Below are positions 29,724 to 38,858 of a DNA stretch of 64,000 bases, piece after piece (positions within the stretch are counted from its first letter, which is position 1; each line of letters opens with the position of its first letter). Location of the stretch: NCBI GenBank assembly GCA_902626585.1, contig CACOGA010000005.1, forward strand, positions 1 through 64,000, in the 5' to 3' direction. A program made the translations under genes and the position numbers. The notes under the pieces are model-generated. The model made no database searches, had not been told where the DNA came from, and worked only from the letters and a program-made list of their open reading frames with translations. This DNA comes from an uncultured Bacteroidota bacterium. Lineage in GTDB: Bacteria; Bacteroidota; Bacteroidia; Flavobacteriales; Flavobacteriaceae.

Positions 29724-31059
29724 CTTTAATTGGGATAATCCATTTTTTATGTTTTAAATCAATTTTTATTTTGTATAAATCAACTGTTGGGTCAATAAAT
29801 CTTTTACTTGGTCTTCCGTTTAAAGTTACATAGCTTTCGGCATAAACCGAAACATCCTCGAAACCCCTTTTTTTAAATGTATCTCCAAGGTAATGTGCGT
29901 ATTCCAAAATCATATCAGGCTGAAAACTCATTTGTTTTTCCTGAAAGGGAGTAAGAAATTCCATATTATTAACCATAAAAAATTTATCATTTTGATTATC
30001 GACGATCTTAAAAGTAGTGTAGCCTGCTTTTTCAATTAACATTACCCTCCACGAAAATCTATATCCTTGCTCCGTCCAAAATAGTTCACCTTGGTAAAAA
30101 TTACTTCTCAAAGGAAATATGATTTGAAACAGAAAAAATAATGCCACAACAGGTATTGTAAATCTGTTATTTAACGAAAAATTATTTACGGTCTTAAATT
30201 TTTCTGTTTTATTAATTTTTAATCTAAAAAAAGAATTAATAAAATCAAGAATTTTTTTATGTAAACTACTATCAAAAAATATTATGCAGCTAAATATCAT
30301 AATATAAGGGAACATTCCAATAGGTGGGAATAAAACCCTAGTCATTACATGAAATGCTATAACCATAAAAAATGCAAAATTTCTAGTTCTTTTGAATAGG
30401 AGTAAGAAGGGTATAATGCAATCATAAATCATTCCACCCCAACTAAACAAATAATATGAAAAATTTTTCTGAAGTAAAGTTTCCCCAATCAGCGGTATAG
30501 TATATTTTGCTCTTAACCAGATTTTCAAAGGCTGAGCGTGAATTAGCCAATCAGAATTTATTTTTGCTAAGCCAGCATACAAATAGACTATGATTATCAA
30601 AAGTTTTAATGAGTCAATAGTCCATTTAGGAACCTTAGTATTATCATTCTTATCTACAGAAAAATAGCTTGCACATGGAAGAAAAATCATTAAAAAGGAG
30701 ATACAACTAACCAAATAATAATGATTTAGATAAGTTGTCTTATCCATCAACTCAATGTAAGTAAAACTTAAAAAAAGGATTATAATCGCATATTTATATC
30801 TATATCCAATAGTCACAAATAATGCTGAAAAAAAACATATCAGAAAAATTAAATACGTGTAAACACCAATGGGTTTAACCCAAGAAAATCCTAAATATGA
30901 AAAATGGAAATCTGGCTCTAAGTAAAGTGATTCAATCCAGCCGTTATAAGCAAATCTAATTAGACTATACATTACCAGAATACCAAAACCGATTCTGTAT
31001 AATGCTAGTGAGTGAGGATAGGATTCTTTTTTAAAGTACTCCGATAAATTATTTATCAT
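29701..31059 (-). CDS. HTTM / vitamin K-dependent gamma-carboxylase-like membrane protein
   Basis: DKTTYLNHYYL...YFSVDK, YLYAGLAKINSDWL, LFQIIFPLRSNFYQGELFWTEQGYRFSWRVMLIEK, YVTLNGRPSKRFIDPTVDL. Confidence 0.9.
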   Translation of the reverse strand: MINNLSEYFKKESYPHSLALYRIGFGILVMYSLIRFAYNGWIESLYLEPDFHFSYLGFSWVKPIGVYTYLIFLICFFSALFVTIGYRYKYAIIILFLSFTYIELMDKTTYLNHYYLVSCISFLMIFLPCASYFSVDKNDNTKVPKWTIDSLKLLIIIVYLYAGLAKINSDWLIHAQPLKIWLRAKYTIPLIGETLLQKNFSYYLFSWGGMIYDCIIPFLLLFKRTRNFAFFMVIAFHVMTRVLFPPIGMFPYIMIFSCIIFFDSSLHKKILDFINSFFRLKINKTEKFKTVNNFSLNNRFTIPVVALFFLFQIIFPLRSNFYQGELFWTEQGYRFSWRVMLIEKAGYTTFKIVDNQNDKFFMVNNMEFLTPFQEKQMSFQPDMILEYAHYLGDTFKKRGFEDVSVYAESYVTLNGRPSKRFIDPTVDLYKIKIDLKHKKWIIPIKDDIKSLL

Positions 31060-31070
31060 TTTAAATTATC

Positions 31071-32189
31071 CTAATCTCCATCAGCATCATAATAATCAAC
31101 AGCGATACCTAGAATAGATAACATATTTGTTTTAAGCCTTACAACACCTTGTTGTATTGCATCATATGCTTCAAGCATTTTCATGTTATCTGTTTGTACC
31201 TGTAAAGCAAAATTATCATTTAATAAATTGATTTTAACCATTGAGTTATCAAATGATTCAACTATATCATCTTGTAGTCCTAGGAACATTGAGGAATCCG
31301 AATAATTTGTATCGTCCAAATAAGCCAAGTAATCATAAAGACCCTCACCATTTGTTTGAGATTCTCCAAAATGGATACCATTAAAAAAATCTGCACTTGC
31401 TTGTAATGCTTCGACAGCTAATATTTTTGAAATATCTGATTTGTAATAAGCCTCTACATTTTGTGGAAGCTGTCCTGACCATACACCTGCAGGAATACCA
31501 ATTTTATTAGCTCTAAGACCCTTTTCATAATAGTAAACAAAATCATTTGCAAGCTTGTTTAAACTTGATGTTGAAGTGTTTCCCGTTGAGTTTATAAAAG
31601 TTTCTTTATTTGTATTCCAGTAATTTATAACTGAATCCGTATTATCAACCATTTTACTCACCAATAAATTTAAGTAAGCTAATGTTAAATTATTGTCAGG
31701 CGAATAAATATCTAGAATCTGTGTATTATTTTCTGCAATTCCATATAATAAATAATCCAGTGCAGGAAATCCCTGAGCTGAAAACTGATTTGAATTACCA
31801 TCTAAATCCACATTATCAGAATTAATATTTTGAGATATTCTTGTGATATTTGCTGGGTAAATATTCATTTTTGATGCATAAAATATTTCTTCGGCATATC
31901 CAATATTGAACATCTCCACATGTTGCCATGATTTGTAGGTTTCAATAAATTGGTCTTGCATAGTTTCTAAATTTGACATAGTTCTTTCCTGTGTAAAGGA
32001 ATTTACAGTCGATTCAAATAACTCTAGCTCATTATCAAAATTTTGATGTGCAGGGATCATTATATTGTTAACCACATTACTTAGTAACAATGACCTGTCA
32101 TAGCCATCTGATGAAGAATTATTATCATTTTCAGAACATGATATAATAATAAAAAAAGAAAGTAATAAAAATAAATTAAAGTGTTTCAT
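31071..32189 (-). CDS. Imelysin family (M75-like) lipoprotein
   Basis: Lipobox FIIISCSEN; YKSWQHVEMFNIG, AQGFPALDYLLYG, KIGIPAGVWSG. Confidence 0.85.
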   Translation of the reverse strand: MKHFNLFLLLSFFIIISCSENDNNSSSDGYDRSLLLSNVVNNIMIPAHQNFDNELELFESTVNSFTQERTMSNLETMQDQFIETYKSWQHVEMFNIGYAEEIFYASKMNIYPANITRISQNINSDNVDLDGNSNQFSAQGFPALDYLLYGIAENNTQILDIYSPDNNLTLAYLNLLVSKMVDNTDSVINYWNTNKETFINSTGNTSTSSLNKLANDFVYYYEKGLRANKIGIPAGVWSGQLPQNVEAYYKSDISKILAVEALQASADFFNGIHFGESQTNGEGLYDYLAYLDDTNYSDSSMFLGLQDDIVESFDNSMVKINLLNDNFALQVQTDNMKMLEAYDAIQQGVVRLKTNMLSILGIAVDYYDADGD

Positions 32190-32284
32190 AATAATACAAA
32201 TATAGGTAAAAACTAATCTAAACAGAGAAAGGAAATAGTGACAAACACTACTTCCCTCTCAAAATTTAGAAAACAAAAAAAATA

Positions 32285-32307
32285 AATTGGTAAAACTTGT
32301 ACCAATT
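32285..32307 (-). terminator. Intrinsic terminator/attenuator between DUF4856 gene and imelysin gene
   Basis: On minus strand AATTGGTACAAGTTTTACCAATT (8-bp perfect arms) followed by TATTTTTTTTGTTTT. Confidence 0.75.
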
Positions 32308-32317
32308 CATCAAGTTT

Positions 32318-33547
32318 TTAGTCAATGTTTAATGTAACTCCATTAGCCTCAAAAGCTTGCTTAACTAGAGCAATCATTCCAGGGTACTGTGAAGATGCAG
32401 GTGCAGTTAACACAGCTGGATTCATGTTATGGAAATCACCCATGTAGTTGGCTAAAAAGTACTCAACAGTAGCTTTGTCCATAAATGGTTCATCATTTCC
32501 ATTGTTAGTAAACTGTAAACTTAGAAGGAATCCCCAACCCTCTGAAAGAGAGTGGTGTGCCTTGGCAACATTACCAGCTTCAAGCTTCGCTACATAGTCA
32601 TTCATGTAATGTATCGCATAGTATCCGATAACTTTTGATAATTCAACCTTGATGATAGCAGCTTGCTGATCTCTAAGATCATAATCTTTGTTTACAATGG
32701 CTGTTCTACCCATGATAAATGCATCATATACAACTTGACCAATACCTGGCTCATATCCGCCTTCATCGTTCACTTTCTTGAAATATTTCATCAATAAACT
32801 TCCAGAACCAGATGGGCTACCTCCAGCATTGGCTAAATTATCGCCTTCAAGACCATATAAATATCCAAAACCTTCGTCCCACTTATGCTCCATGTCAGTA
32901 TAGTTTTTACCATCTGATAAAACATCATTATCGTTATCTTCAACTCTAGTACCAGAATCTAGCTGATTTGGGTGAATGTAATTGTTTACGATTTGATCTA
33001 GTGTGAAAGCTCCAATTAAACCTTTAAAGAATAACTGATCAATTTCTTGACCTGCACCATTTAAATGATAAGTAGAAGCACCGTCCGGTGTAGAAATTGC
33101 ACCTGGTTGACCTGGACCAGCATCGCTTGTCCAGTTAGGTACTACATTACTTGCATAGTCTACGATCATATCATCAAACATTTGTTTAGTAGTTGCACTA
33201 CCAGCTAAAGTAGATGACGCAGTCTTACTACCAATAATTTTTGATGTACCATTAAGTGATGCATCAGCAAAACCAGCAGATGAACCATTATCTCCGTTAA
33301 ACATCATATCTAAACCACTTGCAGTAGCTTCACTAGAATTTAATGCAGAATATAATTCTTCAGCTTGTGTCAATCTTGTTGTTTGACCTGAGAAACTTAC
33401 AGAAGTTTCACCATTTCTAGAAAACTCATAAGATGTAGGTGCTACTATATTGTTACCACCATTATCATTATCGTTGTCATCATTATCACAAGAAAAAACA
33501 AAAATTGCCAATGATAATATCATTGACTTGTAAATTAAATTTTTCAT
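32318..33547 (-). CDS. DUF4856-like lipoprotein
   Basis: Lipobox FVFSCDND; YEFSRNGETSVSFSGQTTRLTQ; MEHKWDEGFGYLYG and HHSLSEGWGFLLSLQF. Confidence 0.82.
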   Translation of the reverse strand: MKNLIYKSMILSLAIFVFSCDNDDNDNDNGGNNIVAPTSYEFSRNGETSVSFSGQTTRLTQAEELYSALNSSEATASGLDMMFNGDNGSSAGFADASLNGTSKIIGSKTASSTLAGSATTKQMFDDMIVDYASNVVPNWTSDAGPGQPGAISTPDGASTYHLNGAGQEIDQLFFKGLIGAFTLDQIVNNYIHPNQLDSGTRVEDNDNDVLSDGKNYTDMEHKWDEGFGYLYGLEGDNLANAGGSPSGSGSLLMKYFKKVNDEGGYEPGIGQVVYDAFIMGRTAIVNKDYDLRDQQAAIIKVELSKVIGYYAIHYMNDYVAKLEAGNVAKAHHSLSEGWGFLLSLQFTNNGNDEPFMDKATVEYFLANYMGDFHNMNPAVLTAPASSQYPGMIALVKQAFEANGVTLNID

Positions 33548-33577
33548 AATTTGTTTTAATTTTTAAATTTCAAGGTG

Positions 33578-33585
33578 CAAATATA
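33578..33585 (-). promoter_or_regulatory. -7 element (TATATTTG) for the DUF4856/imelysin operon
   Basis: Minus-strand TATATTTG ~30 nt upstream of the start codon. Confidence 0.65.
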
Positions 33586-33593
33586 TGTAATAG

Positions 33594-33610
33594 TTTAGAT
33601 TCAATCTAAA
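33594..33610. promoter_or_regulatory. Perfect 17-bp palindrome, candidate iron-type operator
   Basis: TTTAGATT-C-AATCTAAA, 8 bp upstream of the DUF4856 -7 element. Confidence 0.65.
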
Positions 33611-33718
33611 TAAAAATAAAAAAAATTTAAAAAAATTTAGGGTGTGTTACAAATATATCTGTAAACGTTATATTATTTAGAATGAGAATCAATTAACAGA
33701 TTGAACTCATAGCAAAAT

Positions 33719-33745
33719 AAAAGAACTTCTAGCGTTACTTTAAAT
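33719..33745 (+). promoter_or_regulatory. 27-bp motif (copy B) upstream of hemA
   Basis: AAAAGAACTTCTAGCGTTACTTTAAAT; starts 41 bp before -7 element TATCTTTG (33760-33767). Confidence 0.65.
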
Positions 33746-33784
33746 ATAAAATTTGCATTTATCTTTGCAAATTATTAAAGTTTT

Positions 33785-35008
33785 ATGTTAGGATTAATTA
33801 GTATAAATTACAAAATAGCACCGTTAAAAATCCGAGAGCTTTTTTATATATATCCTGATGAATATGAAAAAATATTCAAACTAATAAATAAAAGAATATC
33901 GCTCAAAGGTCTCTTTATAATCTCAACCTGCAATAGAACAGAACTTTACTTCGAAACCGAAGATTCACAAAAGAATCAAAACAAAGCATTTCATTCCGTA
34001 ATTATGACTCTTGGCAAACTAAAAAAGTTTAACGATGGCTTAAGACCGTATATCAAAAAAAAACAAGGATCATCCGAAATTTCTGAACACCTATTTAGAT
34101 TATCAAGTGGCCTAGAATCGATGATTATTGGCGAATTTCAAATTGTAGACCAGATTAAGGGCGCTTATAATATTTGCAAGAAAAACAACATGCTAAGCTC
34201 CGCTATTGAAAGGATGATTCAAAAATGTCTTGAAGCCAGTAAATTTATACGAACGAACACTGAAATCGATAAAGGTGGTATTTCTGTAAGTTCTGCAGCG
34301 ATTGACCAAATTGGAAATATTGAAAATTCCGAGGACTTATCAATACTATGCGTTGGTGCCGGAAGAACTTCAAAGTTGTCAATTAAACAGCTTTTTTCGA
34401 AAAGGTTTGGAAATATTTTCATAACAAACAGAACTAAATCTAACACGTCTCACCTAATTGAAAAGTTTGATCTAAAGTTTGTTAAGTTTTCGGAATGGAA
34501 AAAGATGTTGGAAACCATTGACATAGTTATTTTTAGCACTTCTTCCAAAAAACCACTTCTAACCGATATAGATCTTTCTGATATTGACGAAAAAAGACTT
34601 AAAAATATAATATTAGTAGATCTATCAGTTCCCAGGAACATAGTGATTAATAAAAATTACAATAAAGTTGAACTTGTTGATCTTGATAAGCTCAAAGACA
34701 AGGTTAATGAAAATTACAACAAAAGGATTTCTGAAATTGAAAAAGCGGAAGAGCTAATAAAAAAATATGTTAGTGAATATGATCAATGGCTTGATTCAAG
34801 AGAATTAAGACCTAGTATAATTTCCATAAAAAAGGATTTAAAAGACCTTATGTTCAGCACTGAAAATCAAGAAAGCAACAATAAAGATTTGAAAGAAATA
34901 TATGATAAGTTTTCTGATAGACTAGTTAAAAAAATTATAACTGTCAGTGAAAATGGTAAAAACACTGAGGCATTAAAAATCATCAATAAAATTTTTACTG
35001 ATGATTAA
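33785..35008 (+). CDS. hemA: Glutamyl-tRNA reductase
   Basis: STCNRTELYFE, SGLESMIIGEFQIVDQIKGAY, GAGRTSKLSIKQLFSKR. Confidence 0.96.
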   Translation: MLGLISINYKIAPLKIRELFYIYPDEYEKIFKLINKRISLKGLFIISTCNRTELYFETEDSQKNQNKAFHSVIMTLGKLKKFNDGLRPYIKKKQGSSEISEHLFRLSSGLESMIIGEFQIVDQIKGAYNICKKNNMLSSAIERMIQKCLEASKFIRTNTEIDKGGISVSSAAIDQIGNIENSEDLSILCVGAGRTSKLSIKQLFSKRFGNIFITNRTKSNTSHLIEKFDLKFVKFSEWKKMLETIDIVIFSTSSKKPLLTDIDLSDIDEKRLKNIILVDLSVPRNIVINKNYNKVELVDLDKLKDKVNENYNKRISEIEKAEELIKKYVSEYDQWLDSRELRPSIISIKKDLKDLMFSTENQESNNKDLKEIYDKFSDRLVKKIITVSENGKNTEALKIINKIFTDD

Positions 35009-36599
35009 TAAGTTGGTTGTTGGTACTAGAGCTAGTAAGCTTGCCCTGAAGCAGACAAATTATGTCATTAACAAATTAAAGGAAATAAATCCTTCAATAA
35101 AATTTGTTTTGAAAAAAATAAAAACCAAGGGTGACATCTTACTTGATAAGGATTTAAATAAAATTATTGATAAAGGGTTTTTTGTTAGTGAAATTCAAAA
35201 TGAATTATTAAATAATTCCATCGATATCGCTGTTCACAGCTTAAAAGATTTACCTTCTGAGGGAAATTCAAATTTAAGTTCTTTCACTGTTACTGAGAGA
35301 GAAGACCCAATGGATGTTCTTGTAACAAAAAAAGAATTGAAAGAAAAAAGTATCAAGGGACTAAAACTGATCGGTACATCTTCTGTAAGACGGAAGAAAC
35401 AAATACAAATGATTAATAAAGATTTACAGATTAAAAGTATAAGGGGAAATGTTGAGACCCGAATCAAAAAACTTGACAACGGAGAATATGATGGAATTAT
35501 ACTAGCTGCAGCTGGTTTAAAAAGATTAGGTTTGGAAAATAGAGTTTCGAAAAGTTTCAATATTAATGAAATGACCCCTGCAGCAGGCCAGGGTGCACTC
35601 GCTGTGGAATTCAGAAAAAATGATAAAAAAACATTTTCAATCCTAAAAAAAATTCAGCACGAATCAACAGAAATTTGTGTAAATGAGGAAAGAAATTTTT
35701 TAAAAACCGTTGGTGGTGGATGCTCATCCCCAGATGCTGTTTTGTGCATTTTTGAAAAAAATAAATTAAAAATTAAAGGGAAAATATTCGACCATACAAT
35801 TGGTAAATATGTTTCTGGAAGTATGATCAAAGAGATAGGAGATCATAAAAACATCGGAGTAAAATTGGCTAAACAAATAATGTCTAAACTATCACCAAAA
35901 ATTATAAAACACATAATTTTGACAAATGAGGGTGACATAACTGGCTTTAAAAGTCTCTTAAGTAATGACCTTCAAATTCATCATTTCCCTTTAATTAATA
36001 TCAACCCTATCGATTTTAATCATAAGGATTTAAAAATTTATGACTATATAGTTTTTACCTCAAAAAATGGAGTAAAAAACTTTCTTGATAAAGTTGATAT
36101 TCCCAATGATATGAAATTTATATGTATTGGTAATAAAACCGAAAAAATCTTAAATGAATACGGATTTAAGTCAGCCTTCACACCCAAAAGGAATTATTCT
36201 ACATTAATGGCAAGTGAATTGAAAAAAAATAAGTTGATTAACGGAAGAAAAGTTTTACTTGTTCAGGGAGAAATTGCCAATAATGATTTTAATTTAAAAC
36301 TTGGTAATTTTTGTAATGTTGATAGGCTAAACGTTTACGAAACAAATTTGGTAAGAAGCTACAATGAGAGGCTAAAAAAAATGCTTATGTCAAAAAATAC
36401 TTTTACAGTATTTACTAGCCCCTCAGCATTTGATGCTTTTATCAAATTTTACGATGCAAAAAATACAAATATCATAAGTATAGGAAATACCACTACGAAA
36501 TACATTAACTCTAAAGGACATGACTGTATGCTAACCTCAAAGATGCAATCTTATGAGGGTATTTCTGAATCAATAATTAGATACTTCAACCAAATATGA
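35001..36599 (+). CDS. hemCD: Fused hydroxymethylbilane synthase / uroporphyrinogen-III synthase
   Basis: HemC: GTRASKLALKQTNYV, SIDIAVHSLKDLPSEG, GTSSVRRKKQIQ, GGCSSPDAVLC; HemD-like C-terminus: DYIVFTSKNGVKNFLD...FTVFTSPSAFDAFIKFY. Confidence 0.92.
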   Translation: MINKLVVGTRASKLALKQTNYVINKLKEINPSIKFVLKKIKTKGDILLDKDLNKIIDKGFFVSEIQNELLNNSIDIAVHSLKDLPSEGNSNLSSFTVTEREDPMDVLVTKKELKEKSIKGLKLIGTSSVRRKKQIQMINKDLQIKSIRGNVETRIKKLDNGEYDGIILAAAGLKRLGLENRVSKSFNINEMTPAAGQGALAVEFRKNDKKTFSILKKIQHESTEICVNEERNFLKTVGGGCSSPDAVLCIFEKNKLKIKGKIFDHTIGKYVSGSMIKEIGDHKNIGVKLAKQIMSKLSPKIIKHIILTNEGDITGFKSLLSNDLQIHHFPLININPIDFNHKDLKIYDYIVFTSKNGVKNFLDKVDIPNDMKFICIGNKTEKILNEYGFKSAFTPKRNYSTLMASELKKNKLINGRKVLLVQGEIANNDFNLKLGNFCNVDRLNVYETNLVRSYNERLKKMLMSKNTFTVFTSPSAFDAFIKFYDAKNTNIISIGNTTTKYINSKGHDCMLTSKMQSYEGISESIIRYFNQI

Positions 36600-37582
36600 A
36601 ATTCCCAACCAACAGATTAAGGAGACTTAGGTATAATAAAATACTTAGAAATATGATTGAAGATGTCAATCTTAGCTCATCTGATTTAATATATCCAATA
36701 TTTATTATTGAAGGAAGTAAAAATAAAGAACCAATCGAATCCATGCCAGGACAATATAGATATTCAATTGATCAAGCGTTGGAATTATGTAATGAACTGA
36801 TTCTTAATAAAATAAAATCAATAATTCTGTTTGGAATACCAAAAAATAAAGATGAGACAGGAAAAGTTTCATGTAGTTTAAAGAGTATTGTTCCAAGGGC
36901 TATAAAAGAGATTAAGAATAAGTTTGGTGATAAACTTTTTGTTATTGCAGATGTGTGTAATTGTGAATACACAAAACACGGTCATTGTGGAACTTTAGTA
37001 AATAATGACGTCGATAATGATACCACCCTAAAAACTCTTTCAAGTCAATCACTGGTTTTAGCTAAAAGTGGTGCTGACGCACTAGCCCCCTCTGATATGA
37101 TGGATGGAAGAGTTAAAGCAATAAGGGAAATTTTAGATGACAATAACTTTGAAAAAACACCCATATTTCCATACTCAGTAAAATACTCATCAGCGTTTTA
37201 TGGACCTTTTAGAGAAGCTGCTAAAAGTAGTCCAACTTTTGGTGACAGAAAAACATATCAGATGAATTTTAAGAATTCTGAAGAAGCAATTAACGAAGTT
37301 CAATTAGATATTAATGAGGGAGCTGATGTAATTATAATAAAACCTGCTCTTTCTTATTTAGATATAATATTTAAAATCAAAAAAAGATTTAATATTCCTG
37401 TAATTGCCTATAATGTAAGTGGAGAATACTCAATGGTTAAAAGTGCATCAGAAAATAACTATATAAGTGAAATGGAAACAATACTCGAGATATTATATTC
37501 AATCAAACGTTCAGGCGCAAATGCAATTATAAGCTATCATGCCTTGGATGTTGCTAAATATTTAAACCATAATGAAGTATAA
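36596..37582 (+). CDS. hemB: Delta-aminolevulinic acid dehydratase (porphobilinogen synthase)
   Basis: RRLRYNKILRNMIED, ADVCNCEYTKHGHCGTL, ALAPSDMMDGRVKAIRE, MNFKNSEEAINEVQLDINEGADVIIIKPAL. Confidence 0.97.
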   Translation: MKFPTNRLRRLRYNKILRNMIEDVNLSSSDLIYPIFIIEGSKNKEPIESMPGQYRYSIDQALELCNELILNKIKSIILFGIPKNKDETGKVSCSLKSIVPRAIKEIKNKFGDKLFVIADVCNCEYTKHGHCGTLVNNDVDNDTTLKTLSSQSLVLAKSGADALAPSDMMDGRVKAIREILDDNNFEKTPIFPYSVKYSSAFYGPFREAAKSSPTFGDRKTYQMNFKNSEEAINEVQLDINEGADVIIIKPALSYLDIIFKIKKRFNIPVIAYNVSGEYSMVKSASENNYISEMETILEILYSIKRSGANAIISYHALDVAKYLNHNEV

Positions 37583-38858
37583 TAATAGTACAAATGCGTT
37601 TGTTGAATCTCAAGAATTAATACCAGGGGGTGTTAATTCGCCAGTTAGAGCTTTTAAAAGTGTTAATTGTAACCCAGTTTTCTTTGATTATGGAAAAGGT
37701 AGTAAGGTTTATGATATTGACGGAAATGAATACATTGATTGTATTTCATCATGGGGGCCGCTTATTTTTGGACATGCTGACAAAAAAACCCAGTCTAAAA
37801 TTAATGAATATTTAAAAAGAGGGACAACTTATGGTGCTCCAACAGTGATCGAATCTGAAATGGCAAAAAAAATTATTGAATTTGTTCCTTCAATCGAAAA
37901 AGTGCGAATGGTAAATTCAGGTACAGAGGCAACAATGAGTGCTATAAGACTTGCCAGAGGATATACATCTAAAAACTTAATTTTAAAATTTGCAGGTAAC
38001 TATCATGGTCATGGAGATAGCTTTTTGATAAAGGCAGGCTCAGGAGCTATGACTTTAGGATTACCAGACAGTCCAGGGGTGACCAGAAATACAGCTAAAG
38101 ATACTGTTATTGCTGAGTTTAATTCAATTGAATCTGTTTCTGAACAATTTAAAAAAAATCCTGATAAAATTGCGGCCGTTATAATAGAACCTGTAGCAGG
38201 AAATATGGGACTTGTTGAGTCAAAGAAGGACTTCCTTGTAGAACTTAGAAATTTGTGTGACCAAAATAATTCATTATTAATATTTGACGAGGTAATGAGT
38301 GGATTTAGGTTATCAAAAGGTGGTGCTCAGGAATTATATAATGTTATTCCCGATATAACGACATTGGGTAAAATAATTGGTGGTGGGCTTCCCGTTGGTG
38401 CATACGGAGGAAAATCTGATATTATGGATTATTTAGCTCCTAATGGACCAGTTTATCAGGCAGGCACGCTCTCTGGAAACCCTCTAGCAATGAGTGCTGG
38501 ACTTTCTGTATTAAATCGACTTGATGAAAAATTGTTTGATAGACTTGAATTAATTTCAAAAAAGATTCACGAAGGGTTCTTACAAAATATTAATGAGACT
38601 GGAACTAATGCAATTATAAATAGAGCTGGATCGATGATGACTATGTTTTTTACTAATAATAAAAAAGTTGAAAATTATAACGACGCAATTACATGTGACT
38701 TAAAGAAATATGCAAAATACTTTAAATCCATGTTAGACCAAGGTATATACTTACCTCCTTCACAGTTTGAGTGCATGTTTATTTCGTCAGTATACAGTGA
38801 GAATGATATAAAAAAAATTATCCAATCTAATAAAAAATCACTAGTGTCAATTTTATGA
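37572..38858 (+). CDS. hemL: Glutamate-1-semialdehyde 2,1-aminomutase
   Basis: IPGGVNSPVRAFKSV, VNSGTEATMSAIRLARGYT, LIFDEVMSGFRLS, TTLGKIIGGGLPVGAYGG. Confidence 0.97.
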   Translation: MKYNNSTNAFVESQELIPGGVNSPVRAFKSVNCNPVFFDYGKGSKVYDIDGNEYIDCISSWGPLIFGHADKKTQSKINEYLKRGTTYGAPTVIESEMAKKIIEFVPSIEKVRMVNSGTEATMSAIRLARGYTSKNLILKFAGNYHGHGDSFLIKAGSGAMTLGLPDSPGVTRNTAKDTVIAEFNSIESVSEQFKKNPDKIAAVIIEPVAGNMGLVESKKDFLVELRNLCDQNNSLLIFDEVMSGFRLSKGGAQELYNVIPDITTLGKIIGGGLPVGAYGGKSDIMDYLAPNGPVYQAGTLSGNPLAMSAGLSVLNRLDEKLFDRLELISKKIHEGFLQNINETGTNAIINRAGSMMTMFFTNNKKVENYNDAITCDLKKYAKYFKSMLDQGIYLPPSQFECMFISSVYSENDIKKIIQSNKKSLVSIL

